Positions 47,801 through 61,631 of a stretch of DNA of 64,000 nt are shown one piece after another. The stretch comes from Syngnathus acus (Eukaryota > Chordata > Actinopteri > Syngnathiformes > Syngnathidae): NCBI RefSeq assembly GCF_901709675.1, contig NC_051089.1, positions 6,631,476 through 6,695,475 on the forward strand. The letters are read 5' to 3'. Both the position numbers and the translations under genes were made by a program. Below the pieces are notes generated by a model. The model had not been told where the DNA came from. It made no database searches and was given only the letters and a program-made list of their open reading frames with translations. Positions within the stretch are counted from its first letter, which is position 1. Every line of letters starts with the position of its first letter.

Positions 47801-49802
47801 GCTTTGGTGCAGCTGTTTTGGTTAGCCAAATAGTGAATATACACAGCAAATACTCTAAGGACTACATTGTTCTGTATCTAAAAGGAACCTGACAAAAGAG
47901 ATCTTTCTTTATGCTGTCCATCCTCAGCCAATATGGCTGACTCTAAGTGATCCAGACAGGCGAGATTTTTAAAATGCTATTAGAAGTATTCCAAATATCC
48001 CCGGAGACTGGGTGCAATAGAAACAGAATGCATAAGATGTTGGCAATTACGTTAACAGGGTAGCAAGATTGTTTTGTTTCCCGTAGGAACACTACTATGC
48101 CTGACTTTTTAATCTCAATGAGTGATTTTCAAACCCTTGTTTAGATGTCACAAAGCATCCGGTGAGGCCTTCACTCCCCCGTGACCTCGCCGTCTCTCTG
48201 ACGGACTCCTGGTGGGCGTCGTGTACCGTATTAGCTCAGCTCTGCCCCGGCTGAGTTATGGGCCAAAGTGTGCCTGCTTGGCTCGGTTTTTAAAACAGAT
48301 GCAGTTTGCCTAATGGACTAAGTGAGTAGCTGCTGGAAGTTATGAGCCACGTAACAACTCTGCCAGAAGACGGCGCTGTAAATAAATAACGCTGTCGCCT
48401 TTACAATCCTGTTGTCCTCGTTTAACAGGCCCCGCGGTGATGTACTGTAAGACTTTGTTGCTGCCACCTGGGTATATCTCAAAGATTAGATAGAGAGAGA
48501 GAAGGTTAAAGCAGGACCCCAATTTACTTTGAGAAGACCGCTATTGATTGTGAATGTCCACTGTCTGCTGGGCGCTTGTTGCTAGGAGATCTTTATTCTG
48601 ACGGTAACGACTGGGTTAAGATTTAGCATTAGCACTGAGTAAAGTATCCTTAAAAGAGACCTTCTCAATACAATTGAGGCTAGTGAAGCCCGTGAAAAAA
48701 ATGAGCTGCAGTGAAGGGCTGGAAAAGAATTTCAAGGGAAAAGAGAATTAGAGCCAACTTTACACACCCTGTTTTTTGTGTTGATGAAATCAGCTCATGT
48801 TTGGGGGCTGTTTTATGGAAGTGAGTAACTGGACTTCTTCATGCCCCACATACAAATATTGATTTCACTACCATGTCAAGCAGAGTAAAATTTGTGAAAC
48901 AATTAACACTGTTAGCTAATGCTAATCTGTACGGCAAACAAATCTTCATAAAGCGCTACTTACGTTTTGGCTTTGACCTTGCACCCATGTGAAACCAATG
49001 TTTCAGAAAGTGACTATATTTTTAACCAGACGAGCTGATCATGTCAAGGGTCAACAAATTCCCTGTTGCCATGATCGCAATGTAAATGAGCTGTTGTGTA
49101 ACTAACAGTGGGGCACACACATTTTCAGAAATAGCAAAACCACGCACCCCCACCTATTTGTATACACGGGATTTAAAAGTCAATTTTCCATACAATGTTC
49201 ACTTTAAAAGTCTGCACAAGAATAACATTATTTTTAATATAGAGCGCGAAGTGCCGTTTATGCTGTGCCTTGTGAGCCACAATATGTATGCAGCTGTTTA
49301 AAATGGAGGGCAATAACAGAAATCTGGCTGCTCCGACCGCTTGTCAAATGCGAGCTGAGATAATGTCATTCTCTTTCGGCTCCGGTCGCTCTTTTCCCTC
49401 TTAATCTCATCCATGCTGACTGGCTGCCCATTAAGCAGCATCGTCTCTCACTGTCTCATCCGCAGGGCGCCTTGGCAAAAGCGGACCCCGCCATGAAATG
49501 GTGTCGGGAATTGCTTTCCGCTTTTCTCCAGCCACAGCAAGCCGAGCAATTTACACCCAGGTGTCCCCTCTCTTCCACTTGACACAGGGTGAGAAGTGCA
49601 TTTATAGAAAAGGAGTGAGGAGGAAGACATGCAGAGAGAGAGAAAGAGGAGGGAGGCAGACATTGCGTTTGAAGGAGTAAAAGATGGAAGGCCGACAGTG
49701 CTGGATGAAAAGAAGACAAATAACGAAAAGGGCATTCAGACTGGACCTCAATTCAATGCTCATTTTTACCTCGTTTTAGTTCTTGTGCCATCAACTTTGT
49801 AG

Positions 49803-49832
49803 TCCCTAACCTTAACCCCTAACCCTAAACCT
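49803..49832. repeat. Short interstitial telomere-like repeat
   Basis: CCCTAACCTTAACCCCTAAC and CCTAAACC form about four imperfect CCCTAA units. Short arrays of this kind are common inside chromosomes and do not imply a chromosome end. Confidence 0.6.
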
Positions 49833-51107
49833 CCATCGACAATCTTGAGTCTCAAGGAACAATATGCCAATCACAGACTTTCCATCTCATTTTTCTTTCT
49901 CACTTTTGACTTTTATTTACAAGATCATTCCCAAGTTGACTGCCGGCTGATTTCCCTCGACACGCACGCAGGCGCAACGGCACAAACATAACACGTGTGA
50001 AACGACGTCGAGTACGTTCCCAACAGTTTGCAGCCTGTCATCAAATTCCCCCAACGGCGGGTGAAAACACCTGTCGCTAATCGTAAGTCATTTTTCATGC
50101 GGGTTGGTGTTATTTGATGGTGTGAATTCACAAGGACATCAACGCTGTCGAGGGACTCCGTGTCATCCTCAGTTTGTGCAGTAATAATAACAACATTGGT
50201 CAAAAACGCGGTATTACTATTTATTGGGGGATGGAAATAGTATAATTTGAATGATCTATATTTTTATTCTAAGGTGTCAATACTGGTGTTGATGCATTAA
50301 ATATATTTAAATAGTATTTCAATATTTACCAAAGGAATACCACTATAACTAGTACAACTACTATTTTTTGCAGCATCTTAAACTTAATCAGTTATTGTAC
50401 AAGTAATGTGAATTACTTTTAGATGGAGTGTGCTTTATTGTCACCTGGCAGTTGCACACATACTATAATAAAGCAATGCACGCAAGCGTTTATTATGGAA
50501 CAACTGAGCATCATAATCAGCCACATGATATGTTGTGAATCGTGCTTTTATAGCTTTCAAACATCATTTGCTTGTAATGGAATGTGTCCTTATCCTGGTG
50601 TGTGTGTGTGTGTGCGCTTTGATTGGCTGTGTCTTTACAAACCACACGGATGCGAATTTAAAGCAGCAGGTCATCACTTAGAAAATTGGACTAGAATAAT
50701 AATGAGGCCCAGGTAAATCAAGTATACAGACAAGGATGCTTCACAAAAGCTGATGTGTACGTGTGCGTGTGTGTGTGTGTGTGTGTTTGTGTGAGTGAGT
50801 GGGAGGGCTCCAATTTCAACTTGACTGATGAACAAGTGACAAAAAGGCACAAGAGCGACGCATGCATCTCCTTTTACATAAGCATGCTCGCTATTTCTCC
50901 AGCGGGGCTGTCTGTGAGTGGGTGTGATATAGCACTCAGCTCTCAAAATGTTTAGTGATTGCAATAATATAGGCGCCATATGCGGGTTCCTTAAATGTAA
51001 CATTAACTCTACTTTGAATATACAATGAATTACTATTAGGAATACTTGCACAGAGAAAGATATACAGAGGAGTATAAATAGATATTATTTCATCCATCCA
51101 TTATAAG

Positions 51108-51195
51108 TGCATTTATTTATTTGTATGTATAATCATTTTTTTAAACTAATTTATTTATTTATTCATTCATTTATTTACTGATTAATGTATTTATT
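51108..51195. repeat. (TTTA)n-like low-complexity stretch
   Basis: Imperfect TTTATTTATT units with ATTCATTC variants. A degenerate tetranucleotide repeat. Confidence 0.7.
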
Positions 51196-52514
51196 CCTTG
51201 TACAAAAATCTACTCAAAATACAAACCCACCTTGATGATGATGTAAAATACCAATACATAGTCCCAAATAAAAATGAGATAGAGAGATGCAGAAAAGAGG
51301 GAATAAAAGTCTGGGGAAAAGTAAATTTGTAAGTCAACCCCATCATTTGGAGGGAGCGAGAGAGAGAGAGAGAGAACGAGATAACATGGATGAATACAAT
51401 GGAGCAGGAGAGAGACCAAAAATGAATACAACCTCCTTAAAGGCAGGAAGAGAAAAAGGCTGACAGCAAAGACCTCCTGGAAGAGAGGAGCATCCTTGTG
51501 AGGATAAAAGAAGTGTAATCGCCCACTAGTTTCTTTCTCTCCCAGAGGCGCCCATCTTGAAAACAACTGGCGCTTTAAGCTTGGACAGATAGCAGGCATA
51601 GGGATGGCGTTTTTTGGGGACACATTTCCACCCGTACAATTTTGTTGTTGTTTTTTGGCAACAAATGGTGACGCTTGTAGATAAGCCAAACACATAGTCT
51701 GGTAAACAACACATATCTGGCTTTTTTCTACCTTTTAGAATCCACATGATGAAAATGGAGGGCTGCGTGCATTGACTGTGACTTGGACTCAAAAGACACA
51801 TCCGGCGCTATCAGAATCATCGGAACCTCTGTGGGTTTCCCAAAAGGTCAACACACTCAAAAGATTTAATGAAGGGGAAAGATGTACTGATAAATAAATA
51901 TCACAAAGATGTCAGTTTTGAATTTCATTTGACGACCTTTCTTTTTTAAAAAAAAATCAGTTCAGGACCATCTCTACAAGTATTTTTTTGCCGACAGATG
52001 TTGGGCCATAATTGCAGCGTTTAGTGCTCCTGTTTCGCTATGCAACAGTGAAAATTATGACGCAGCTGCTGACACAAGAAGACGTCCTCAAATCTCGACC
52101 ACGGTCGCAGTTGAGAAGGTTTTAACGTCACCTTGATGATCGTTGTTCCGCGGCCCGGAGAATGTTTTAACAGCGCATCTGCTCGGTTTGCCAGTTAGCA
52201 CAAGCAGACGACGGCTTCGCTTGTGATTGTTCGCTCATTTACGTAATCTGTTGCATCAAACACAATAACACCCACGTGAACTCTCGTTTTTTAATGAGGT
52301 CGTTACAATCTGCTTTTAATTGGTGCTCGTTTGTTTGTCATGTAAGCTCCTCGACTCATAATTTGATGTGTGAAAGTATGTGTGACTGCAGCGGGGAACC
52401 ATTTTTCCGGGCCCATTTCACTTTCTATAAAGTCCTCCGACTGCCATGCCAAATTTATGATATGTCCAACAAACTTTTTCCCATTTTTAATAGCTCTCTA
52501 GCAACATCATACAA

Positions 52515-52870
52515 ATGCTACACAGGAACCCCGAACCTCCTGACCATGAGACAGACATACTAACCACTAGGCCAGAGATCGTCAACCGGTGGTCTGCGAC
52601 CCTCTAGTGGTCCGTGGTGGTATTGCAGGTGGTCCCCGAAAATTGGAAATGGAAAATAATTACATTTACAATTACAATTGGATTTATTATTTAGACTTGA
52701 TTAATTTTCCAGCAAATTTTGTGAATAATTTCCCCATCCAAATTATGTTAGATGTATCTGAGAGTCCCAAAATAGACGTGTAAATTAATAGCCTGTATAG
52801 GTCTATCCTCCTTTGGTGGAAAATAAAATAATAGTCCGTTAAAGCAGTGGTCCCCGAGTTGCTTCTTGCT
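52515..52870. mobile_element. SINE-head scrap followed by hAT-like fragments
   Basis: GGAACCCCGAACCTCCTGAC followed by CTAACCACTAGGCCA is an inverted tRNA-like SINE piece. Directly after it, CAACCGGTGGTCTGCGACCC and TCTAGTGGTCCGTGGTGGTA are typical of hAT ends. A second end-like motif, CAGTGGTCCCCGAGTTGC, is at about 52846-52863. Orientation suggests two broken copies rather than one element. Confidence 0.5.
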
Positions 52871-54133
52871 TATAATGGTGGTCTCTTGGACAAAACCACT
52901 TAAAAACCCCTGTGTTGCTTTAAAAAGACGCTAACTCGCATTACCATTCCGAATAGCTCGTAAACTGTTTGATTTTGTTCCAAAAGTCTTCCAAAATAAT
53001 CTTGAATAGTTGTCTCTTATTTAGAGATTTCATCTGTGGTATTTATAGCTAGCTTCTCCCTTGATAGAGAACCTCGAGATCAGGTTTTTAAAGCAGCAAC
53101 AAAACAACAATAAAATCCAGTTGTCTTGAAGGAACACTGGGGGCTACGTTGTGGGAATTAAGGAAATGTGAGAAATCTTACTTCCGCTCTCCTGGGCGGC
53201 AGAAGAGGGATCAGCGTCGGATAATGGGGATCACAAGGCGACTGGAGGGATAATGAGGATCCGCTCAGACGTCATCCCTTCACCCTCCTGCTAATTTTCC
53301 TCCAGCTTCCTTTTTCGCCATCATTGATGAAATGTATCACCTTTTCGGTGATTCCCTCGGGAAGTCTTTGGCTTTTCACTGGATGCCTTGTTCCAACAAC
53401 AAAGAAACACAGAAGACACAATGGGTAGAAACTGGAGTGGTTCAATGAGACTTCGGTTTACTCACGGGAATTGAAAGGTTAGCTTTGTGAACGCGTTTTG
53501 TGGCTCTACAGAAAATACAAACTTTACACGTACAAACTTTTTTTTAAACTTATTTTCAACTGACATGAGTGGAAAAATACCAGTAACACGACTCAGTAAG
53601 CCTGTTGTGAAGCATGTAAGCAACAACCAAGATTTTTTGTATCTCTGTATCCCGACACGCTCTATACTTTGAAGTTGTTGACGCCAGTCAATATTTCACC
53701 TTGACTCACTGCACACCATCATTCATTTACCTTGAGCACTTAGATTTTTTTTTTCCCCGCCGGCAAAAAAAACTTCTTTCTTCAACACTCGTTTTTCAAA
53801 CTTTGCTATTTTTATCAAGTCAACCTAAAACTCCAATGAGATCCACGTTTGATGTTTTCTTGACTTGCATTATTCTTCCCACCAAGCAGTGTCAATACAT
53901 CAAAACAACACAAGGCTGTGACTTGAGCGTCATAATTCACCATTTCAAAGGTAACATCACATTCATGGAGCCGCCAGTCACCGACACAACCTCAAGCGGA
54001 CCGAATGGTTCTCGCCGTGCGCTCTTGTACAACTGTTTTCACAGTCTATATGTCAACCCTCCTTCCCTGTCGACTCTTTCCACATATCTCAAACAGAATT
54101 ATTCAGTCGTAGCCCGTGGCCTAGAAGACAAAG

Positions 54134-54190
54134 CTAGATAGCTAGATAGCTGGCTGGCTAGATAGATAAATAGATAGATGGATTGACAGA
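54134..54190. repeat. (GATA)n-like microsatellite
   Basis: Imperfect GATA/GCTA units (GCTAGATAGATAAATAGATA). Confidence 0.85.
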
Positions 54191-54592
54191 TAGTCTTACT
54201 TGTTTTGTCACTCACAGTTTTATTCTTGAAGGTTTTGTCTTTGTCACTTTGGCTCCACTGAAGGATCTTGAAACCTTACTTTGACACTGAGTTTGAAACA
54301 TTAAAATCCCTTCGAGGGTTCGTGGCAGAGTTTGCTACTTTCCAATTGGCTCTTTGAACTGAAACCTCAAATATGTTTCAACCAGTCAACTCAACAGGGG
54401 ATGGAGGTGAGACCATTGAAGAAGTGTCAACAAAGACACCACTTAATTCATTTTGTCCTTTAAACACTTCGAAATTAAAAGAAATCCCAAAAGTCGTTAG
54501 TTACCCAGATTCAAGGATGTCAGTCTCGAATATGATCCCTCTTTTTGTACTTTCAGAACTTGTCATCTTAGTGTTTTACCAGGTGGTCACCA

Positions 54593-54665
54593 AATGATGT
54601 GTCCAAACTAAGGCCCTGGGGCCATTTGCGGCCTGTCATTTTATTTTATAGTGGCTCCCAGCATG
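54593..54665. mobile_element. hAT-like terminal fragment
   Basis: GTCCAAACTAAGGCCCTGGG and CCATTTGCGGCCTGTCATTT show the GTCCAAACT..GGCC..CCATTTGCGGCC order of common non-autonomous hAT ends. No second end was found. Confidence 0.5.
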
Positions 54666-54764
54666 TTGAAAAAGTTTTGACAGGGCTTGCACCCCCACCC
54701 CCCAAAAAAGCGAAGGCGTTGAGATCCCCACATCCCACTAAAATTATTAAATTGGACTTTTCTA

Positions 54765-55165
54765 TGTCACGGATGGAAATGGAGCTGGGTGACCAAATGC
54801 AGCTTGGACCAGGGTTTATTGAGGGAAAAGGTAGTTGGAAGGGAGGATGAGGGGAACAAACCAACAGAACCGGCAAACTAACATAACGGGTTAACAGAGA
54901 CAGAGTGACAGGGTTAACCGACAGACCAACTTGGAGAGAAACTAACCGAACCGAAAGACAAACCGACGAGACTACAGGCGAGAGACGAGAACAAGCCGAA
55001 AAGGGGAGTGAGGGGCAGACAGGACTTAAATACACGACAGGTAACAAGAGGCAGGTGACTTAGATTACATTGATTTTGAGGTAACACAGGAGGGGAGGGG
55101 CGACGCGAGCAGAAACCATGGTAACATATACACATAATAAAACAACTGGGAACGAGTCGTGACAT
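54765..55165. mobile_element. Non-autonomous element bounded by TGTCACG
   Basis: The left end is TGTCACGGATGGAAATGG and the right end, inverted, is TGTCACGACTCG. The interior is rich in short CCAACAGA/AACCGAC/ACAGG words and ends in AATAAAACAACTGGGAACGA. This layout matches a widespread fish repeat with TGTCACG ends. About 400 bp, no ORF. Confidence 0.55.
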
Positions 55166-55599
55166 TCTAGATAGACAAAGAAATTATTCACTGTAAACTG
55201 GAACAACAGTTTTCTTTATAATATCTAAAAAAAAGTCTTCTTACAGATGACTTCTGAATGTGTACGGGACAGGGGCGGATGTATTCTTGTGGGATAGTGG
55301 GCAGTGGGCCACCCTAAAATCTTGAAAAATCAGTTTACCTTATGATGTTTAAAAGGCAGCGTTCAACTTAATTGTCACGATAATTAAAAAAAAAAAATCC
55401 TGTATCTGTGGAAGGTGCAAAACACTCTTTCTTGACGCACGTCACACACCCTCTATTAAGTTTGGGCAAAATTAGTTAAGTCGTTCTTGAGTGACGTTTG
55501 TAACAAGGCAAAAACACAACCTCTTGTCATGGAGAAGGTAAACATATTTCCTATGTACGATCGACATGACGATGAGACATGGGATCATTTAAGGGATTG

Positions 55600-56220
55600 T
55601 AGAGACTGCAGGAACTCCTTCACAAAGAATCATCTAATTGGCCTTACATCCTTTAATAAGGGCGCATGCCTCCGGGTGCATCACTGTGTGCTTAATGAGA
55701 TGGCTGGCCTAATGAAGAATGTCACATTGTGTCGGATTGGGGCAATCAGCTCACCTTGTCCCTACGAGGCGCTCACTAACATCCATCCCTCATTATCTCG
55801 CTTCTTTTTTCAGCCTTTGTCTCTGTCACACCGAAAGACTTAATGGCGGCTTTAGAATTTGGCAACTTTTTAATAGTGCAGACTTGTGACAGATGTACGT
55901 CCACTTTATTTGCCTTTTGACGCTGTCATTAAGGGACCTGTCTTGTCCAGCTTTTATCTTAAAAAATAAAACATCAATTTAAAAGCTGCAGAATTTTAAT
56001 GTGTTCATCTAATTGGATGCTTCATATTCGCTGGTGTAATAGCAAAAGTTGCTGTCAGAAGTTCAAAGTTGCTGCAATTATGGTGAGGGTGTCACTAAAA
56101 CCCACTGAGCCATCAGCAACACCTGACTTCTGCCCGGCGACCTGTCATTTGCTCTGATGCTTTGCGCTTATATACTGAGCAGCTTCCATTAAATGGGCCA
56201 GTGAATTGGTCTGGAATTGG
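55600..56220. promoter_or_regulatory. Possible enhancer block
   Basis: Repeat-free sequence with CATCTAATTGGCC, CCTTTAATAAGG, CTTAATGAGATGGC, CAATTATGG and AATTGGTCTGGAATTGG. The composition recalls deeply conserved noncoding elements. Unproven. Confidence 0.2.
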
Positions 56221-56301
56221 CGAGTTTTCATCTCAAGAGAAAAAAAACCTCTACAGCTTGGTATGAAAACTTAAAAGTTATTTTTATTCAGTTTTGTTTT
56301 C

Positions 56302-56470
56302 ATTGTATTAGTTATTTTATTTTTCATTTTATTTTATTGTTTTATTATTTATTAAAACTTATTTTTATTCCATTTATTTTTTATTGTATTAGTTATTTTG
56401 TTTTTCATTTTATTTTATTGTTTTATTATTTATCAAAACTTAAAAGTTATTTTTATTCCATTTTATTTTT
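56302..56470. repeat. AT-rich tandem repeat, 81-bp period, two copies
   Basis: ATTGTATTAGTTATTTT begins at 56302 and again at 56383, followed in both by TTTTCATTTTATTTTATTG and TTTATTATTTAT. This is a nearly G-free minisatellite. Confidence 0.9.
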
Positions 56471-57416
56471 ATACCTGAAAGACAAAGACAAAGATAAATT
56501 TGGTGTAGACTGTATCAAATGAAAAATGTCTGCAATGTTTCTAATATTCTGACTTTTTCCTGTAGCAAAATGAACTTTTCCCTCCATGACAGAGTTGAAA
56601 AGTAGGTTGCGGTCCCACCTAGATTGCTGTGACTTTAAAATTAACACGCTTCCATCCATGGACTATTAAAAAAAAAAAAAAACACCGTTGTGTAAAAGAG
56701 AGTTGAATGGTTTGCTTGACAGACACTTTTTCAGAAGTAGGCGTAAAACAAAACATTTGCTTGACTGTTTAATTTCACACTCTTACTACTCCAGATACGA
56801 TTTGTATACAAAAAACAACGACTAAAATTTCCCAAATTATGTCCCCTTGACAGAACAGTACCCGCAAAATGTTCCAAAAAAACAGTCAAAGCTCCCACAG
56901 GCCCTGAAGCAGCAGACATGTTCCCACAAAAAGACCCAGACTGTGAGTCATCCAAGGGTCACACTCAACTTTCATCACTTGGCCACTCGGCCGTTCCCCG
57001 GCTGCCAGCTGTCCTCAGGTAGCGCTTCTATTTGTGAAGATCCTAATTGCTCGACTGTCTGGGGAACGGCCGTTGAGAGTGCGACTGGATAATGAGCTCC
57101 CTGGGAGGCGATCGGTAGTTAGCTGAAGCAACACTGGACTCGGCTTCCTGATAAAGGTTACATACCTCAGGGGGAAAATGTCACAGTGCGAGGTCTGAGA
57201 AGGTGTTTCGCTCGCTTGTCCTTTGGCAGAATATTCAGGGCTTCTATCAGATCAGGTGGCAAGTTCCTGTTGGAAGCATCTTGTCAGCTGACAGACAACT
57301 ATGAGCACCTCATATTATCTACAGTAAAAGCTACAAAACACACTGACAACTCGTTTTCAAATCAGACAAAACTGGTCAAATATTTGAAAAAACAGATATT
57401 ATTAAAAGTGAAGACA

Positions 57417-57536
57417 ATTTGCAATTCTTGTAATGACACACGAATTCGATGCACAATTTGTCTTCGCGGGCCACATAAAATGATGTGGCAGGCCGTAGCT
57501 GGCCCCCGGGCCTTGAGTTTGACACCTGTGGTTTAA
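57417..57536 (-). mobile_element. hAT-like terminal fragment
   Basis: On the minus strand it reads CACAGGTGTCAAACTCAAGG, CCGGGGGCCAGCTACGGCCT, ACATCATTTTATGTGGCCCG and CGAAGACAAATTGTGC. This is one of the most recognisable hAT-type ends of fish genomes. Confidence 0.7.
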
Positions 57537-59509
57537 GTGATAAGTGGTCATGTAAAATTATTGGCTTGAAAGTTTGTGCTTTATTATCACACAGCAAAGG
57601 TTTGAGGGCCTGTTGTGCAAGCTCGTCCTATTTTACGATTGCCCAACGTGTGTGAATAAAGAGGAATATCATCAGTAACCATCCGTAGAATCCATTAAGG
57701 CCATTAGAATAGAACATAGAGTCTTGCTGGGCTGTCCTTTTATTCAAGTCTTTTGTGTTATTTGGACACCTTGCTTTTTATCTCTTTCTTCTTATTAAGG
57801 TCTCACACGTGGTGAACTAAAGAGACCAAAAAAATAGTCGTGCCGCTCGGATTGCGCGGCCGAGAAATATAATGGGAAAAGTAAAAGCCCCATCTGCCTA
57901 TACTAATGGAACGAGTGGAGAACACGAATGAATCTCTAAACGTCTTTTTGCCTCTCTTCAACCTGACATGTTCTCTCTCTCGTTCTCTGTAAATTACTTA
58001 GCCATACGCTGTCAATGATTGTATTTTTTATCCCCTAGGTCTTTAACAGCGCCACATCAAAAAATAATATATAGCAGAATTTGAGAATAACATGCAAGTC
58101 CATATTAATATGAGAATAATCAAATCAATAACTAAACGAAGATGAGCAGACTAATACTGTGAAACTGCAATCTCACATGATCTTTAACATACCGTACCAA
58201 ATTATTGATTTACTAGGATTCCCTGGAGTGTGTGCAGAAGTGTTGATCTGACCTCCAAACACCCAGCTCCAATTAAGAGAACAGACACTTGTTGAGAGGG
58301 TTAGACAGAGTTTGGCCTCCTTGCAGACTCGTAAGCACTTCTGCAGAATACTGATAGCGTTGCTTCTGCCGTGGTTATGTTAATATTAGTAGCTCTGGTC
58401 AGGTGGTGGAATGAAGACCTGGACTCGCCACTTGTGCGTTAGATTCTGTGGTATGTGATGATTAACTCATTCACTGTCATTGGTAGCAAAATATGATTCA
58501 TTTGAAATGATTTAATAATATGCCCATCTCGTAACACTAGGTTTATAATTGTAAACATGACTGGCTTTAATTTGTAGTTTGCCTCTACTTGTGTCATTCA
58601 TCAATCCCACATTCTTTTCCCAGCCCGTGGCCATGCAACAGAGCATCCATTTATCTTCTCCGCGGCATGCTGACGATAATCTTGGGATGTGCGTGCTCAT
58701 GGTAGCAAAGAAAGACCCTCGTAAACAAACTGGCGAGCCAACGGGCTCAAAGCTCACAATATCAAAGCGAGCCGGGGAAACAGACCAGGTGACGGTGCGA
58801 ATCCGGTGTGATTTAGGGGCATCATCAAAACCCGGGCAAGGACAATGCTTCACTGGAGCTCGGTGGAGAAATGAGAATTGGGGGGAAATGGGCAGAGGCA
58901 ATGAGGAATATCAGGATAGGGGTGAACTACAAAGAAGGGAAGAAAGATTACTCTAGGATATGGTGGCCGGAGGATATGGATTGGGCCGCGATCGGCCAAG
59001 GCATCCTGCGATATGGCAGATGGAGTTTTTTTTTTTTTTTAGATTTAACAGCCACAGGGATGAGCCTGTGGCAGGTCTGTCTGTGGAAGGCTGACATGGA
59101 TAAACTCCCAATTTAATGTTAGACATAGCGCTTAACTCTAATAATGCCTTGCTGGTTATGGAGCGAAATGCAGAACTGGACACTGACCCAACACTTCCAA
59201 CAGATGGCGCTGTTTTGCAAAAGGCATATTTGTTTAGTAGTTATTTCCTTGCTTAAGTGTGTTGCTTGAATTATTGCAAATACTTTTTCCTTCCGTTTAT
59301 GAATATTTATATAATAAAGTGCATGGGGGTAAATTTGTTTTTATCATGTCCACATCCTGCATGTGCAAATGTCAGGTCAATAACTGAGCTTCAGTCTCCT
59401 CGTTTAATTAGATCATTGTAAGCGGCTCTCCTTCACGTACTGCTTATCCACCTTCTTTGTCTTTGCTGTGGATTTGTAACGTATTAGTCAAGTTCTGGCT
59501 AAGCCTCTA

Positions 59510-59526
59510 CCAATAGGGGGCAGCGG
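59510..59526 (+). promoter_or_regulatory. Candidate CTCF site
   Basis: CCAATAGGGGGCAGCGG matches the CTCF core CCANNAGGGGGCRGC. Motif evidence only. Confidence 0.4.
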
Positions 59527-59948
59527 TGTTCAGTGTGTATATGTGTGTAAGTATATATGAGAGAGAGGGAGAGAGCTCTCCTGGGGAGTTCTATTTCTCC
59601 TTTCAAGGCATTTTTTTTCTCTAAAATACATTAAAGTTGTCACAAAACAAGACCTTGAACCAAAACGTCATAAGCGAAGGAAGCAAATTTCTCACTTTGA
59701 TAAAAAACTCAAAACTCACTTTGCTGTAGAAGTAAAGCAGCCAGTGTGTGGGTTGAAACACCAACATTGAGGCAGCGTATATGTTTGGATCGGCCAAGAC
59801 CTTTTGACAGTCTTGATATGTCGACTTATAATATTTATACGTTCCTCTTGGTCTGAGAAAATGAGGATTTTTCCTTTAGCGTCATACAATAGGAAATGGA
59901 AATGAAATTTCTGGGAACAAATGCCCGTGGATTGCAGACACTTTTTGC

Positions 59949-59958
59949 GTGTGTGTAT

Positions 59959-60003
<45 letters not shown>

Positions 60004-60022
60004 TGTGTGTGCGTGTATGTGT
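59949..60022. repeat. (GT)n microsatellite
   Basis: A GT run of about 40 bp with flanking GTATAC/ACGT interruptions, 165 bp before the long CT tract. Confidence 0.95.
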
Positions 60023-60183
60023 GGATCAATTATTTCCTCACTATCCTGGCAGACTACTGTTGCATTGTAGGCACAACCAGCACCACATCAAAGTGAACCA
60101 GGCCCACAAGGACATATTTAAAAATCAATGAAGTCTTGGATGTAGCTAAAAAATTTATATCATTCGCTGGTGTGTGTTTGTGT

Positions 60184-60418
<235 letters not shown>

Positions 60419-61631
60419 CCCTCACATACATGCATTAGTTACTTGTCACCCACAGAAAATATGTTCACACTATGCTTCCTCTCTCTGCTACTGAATGTTA
60501 AATTTACTGCCAAAAATAAGTACGACCCAATAGGGCCAACAGGTCAAAAGTCAAATAAGTTGTCATGGACTGGTTCATTTAACCTAACCACTTCTGTTTT
60601 TTTTTATCATTTTGTACTGATTGACAATATTATCTCAAAGCTTTTGCTTTCTGTCCTGCTAAACGTATACATCTGTTTAATTCATGTACATCACACCCAT
60701 GAGGAAGTGTTTATGTATGGTAATAGGTTATCCTCCACTGCACTTTTATAACCAGCAAGAGAGACGCATTTCATGAGTGATTTTCAGCCTGGCAAAGCAA
60801 TACAATAACTATGAAACAAGAAGTGAAACTCTAATTGTTTACAGCAACGGGACCATTGTTTGTACCGACCTTTAAGTTGGATAGCTTGCTAGCGTGTCTC
60901 AAATCTATACTGAGTATTATGAAGAGAATTCCACAAGATCAAGAAAAATGTAAGAGCGATGCAATGCTCTATTAGATTTGATTAGACTTGGATCAAAGCC
61001 TTTTTAATGTTGAGATATATTCACCGAGGTCTGCGGAGAGGGGAACAGAGAGAATCAGACGGGTAATGTGTTTTACACGGATTCAAAGTTGTCATATTCC
61101 GAGAATGGGTTAGCACTCAGATCAGACCATTTCATCCATTGATTTGACAATTATAAGTGATAATGAAATTGTGGTAAAGACGTTGAAATGTGGATATCTA
61201 AAGATATGGCATAATGAATTTGCAGCATTCATCTAGGATATCAACAAAATGTTATTACTAGAAGGGAAAGAAAGACACAATGTCACCAAATTCTGACATT
61301 GGAATACTATCAGGCCATATTATTATCGTGACTTTATATATAACAGTGGCAGTCATGAAAATTTTAAAATGTCACACACTGCATGAGGTTTGAGGCTTTC
61401 ATCATTTTCTCACATCTTTGAATGGCAAGGAGATGATTTTATCTTTGTAGGTGTTCAATTTGATGCAGTTGTGAATTAGAATTGTTTCCCTACTGAGAGC
61501 TACTCTAGTTTTGAAAATGAGTTTTGAAATTGAAAATGCAAGAAAATGATACTGTTTGCTCCAATGACACCTTTCACCAACTTGCTGTCAGCTGGTGAAA
61601 CTGCTGTTTATATTTTTACATTATATTATAT

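Noticed and set aside
49803-49832. Telomere end or chromosome fusion signal
   Set aside because: Only about four imperfect CCCTAA units; too short to be more than a common internal repeat.
58512-58956. Overlapping 125-129-codon frames on both strands
   Set aside because: No family match, mutually overlapping, no splice or start support.
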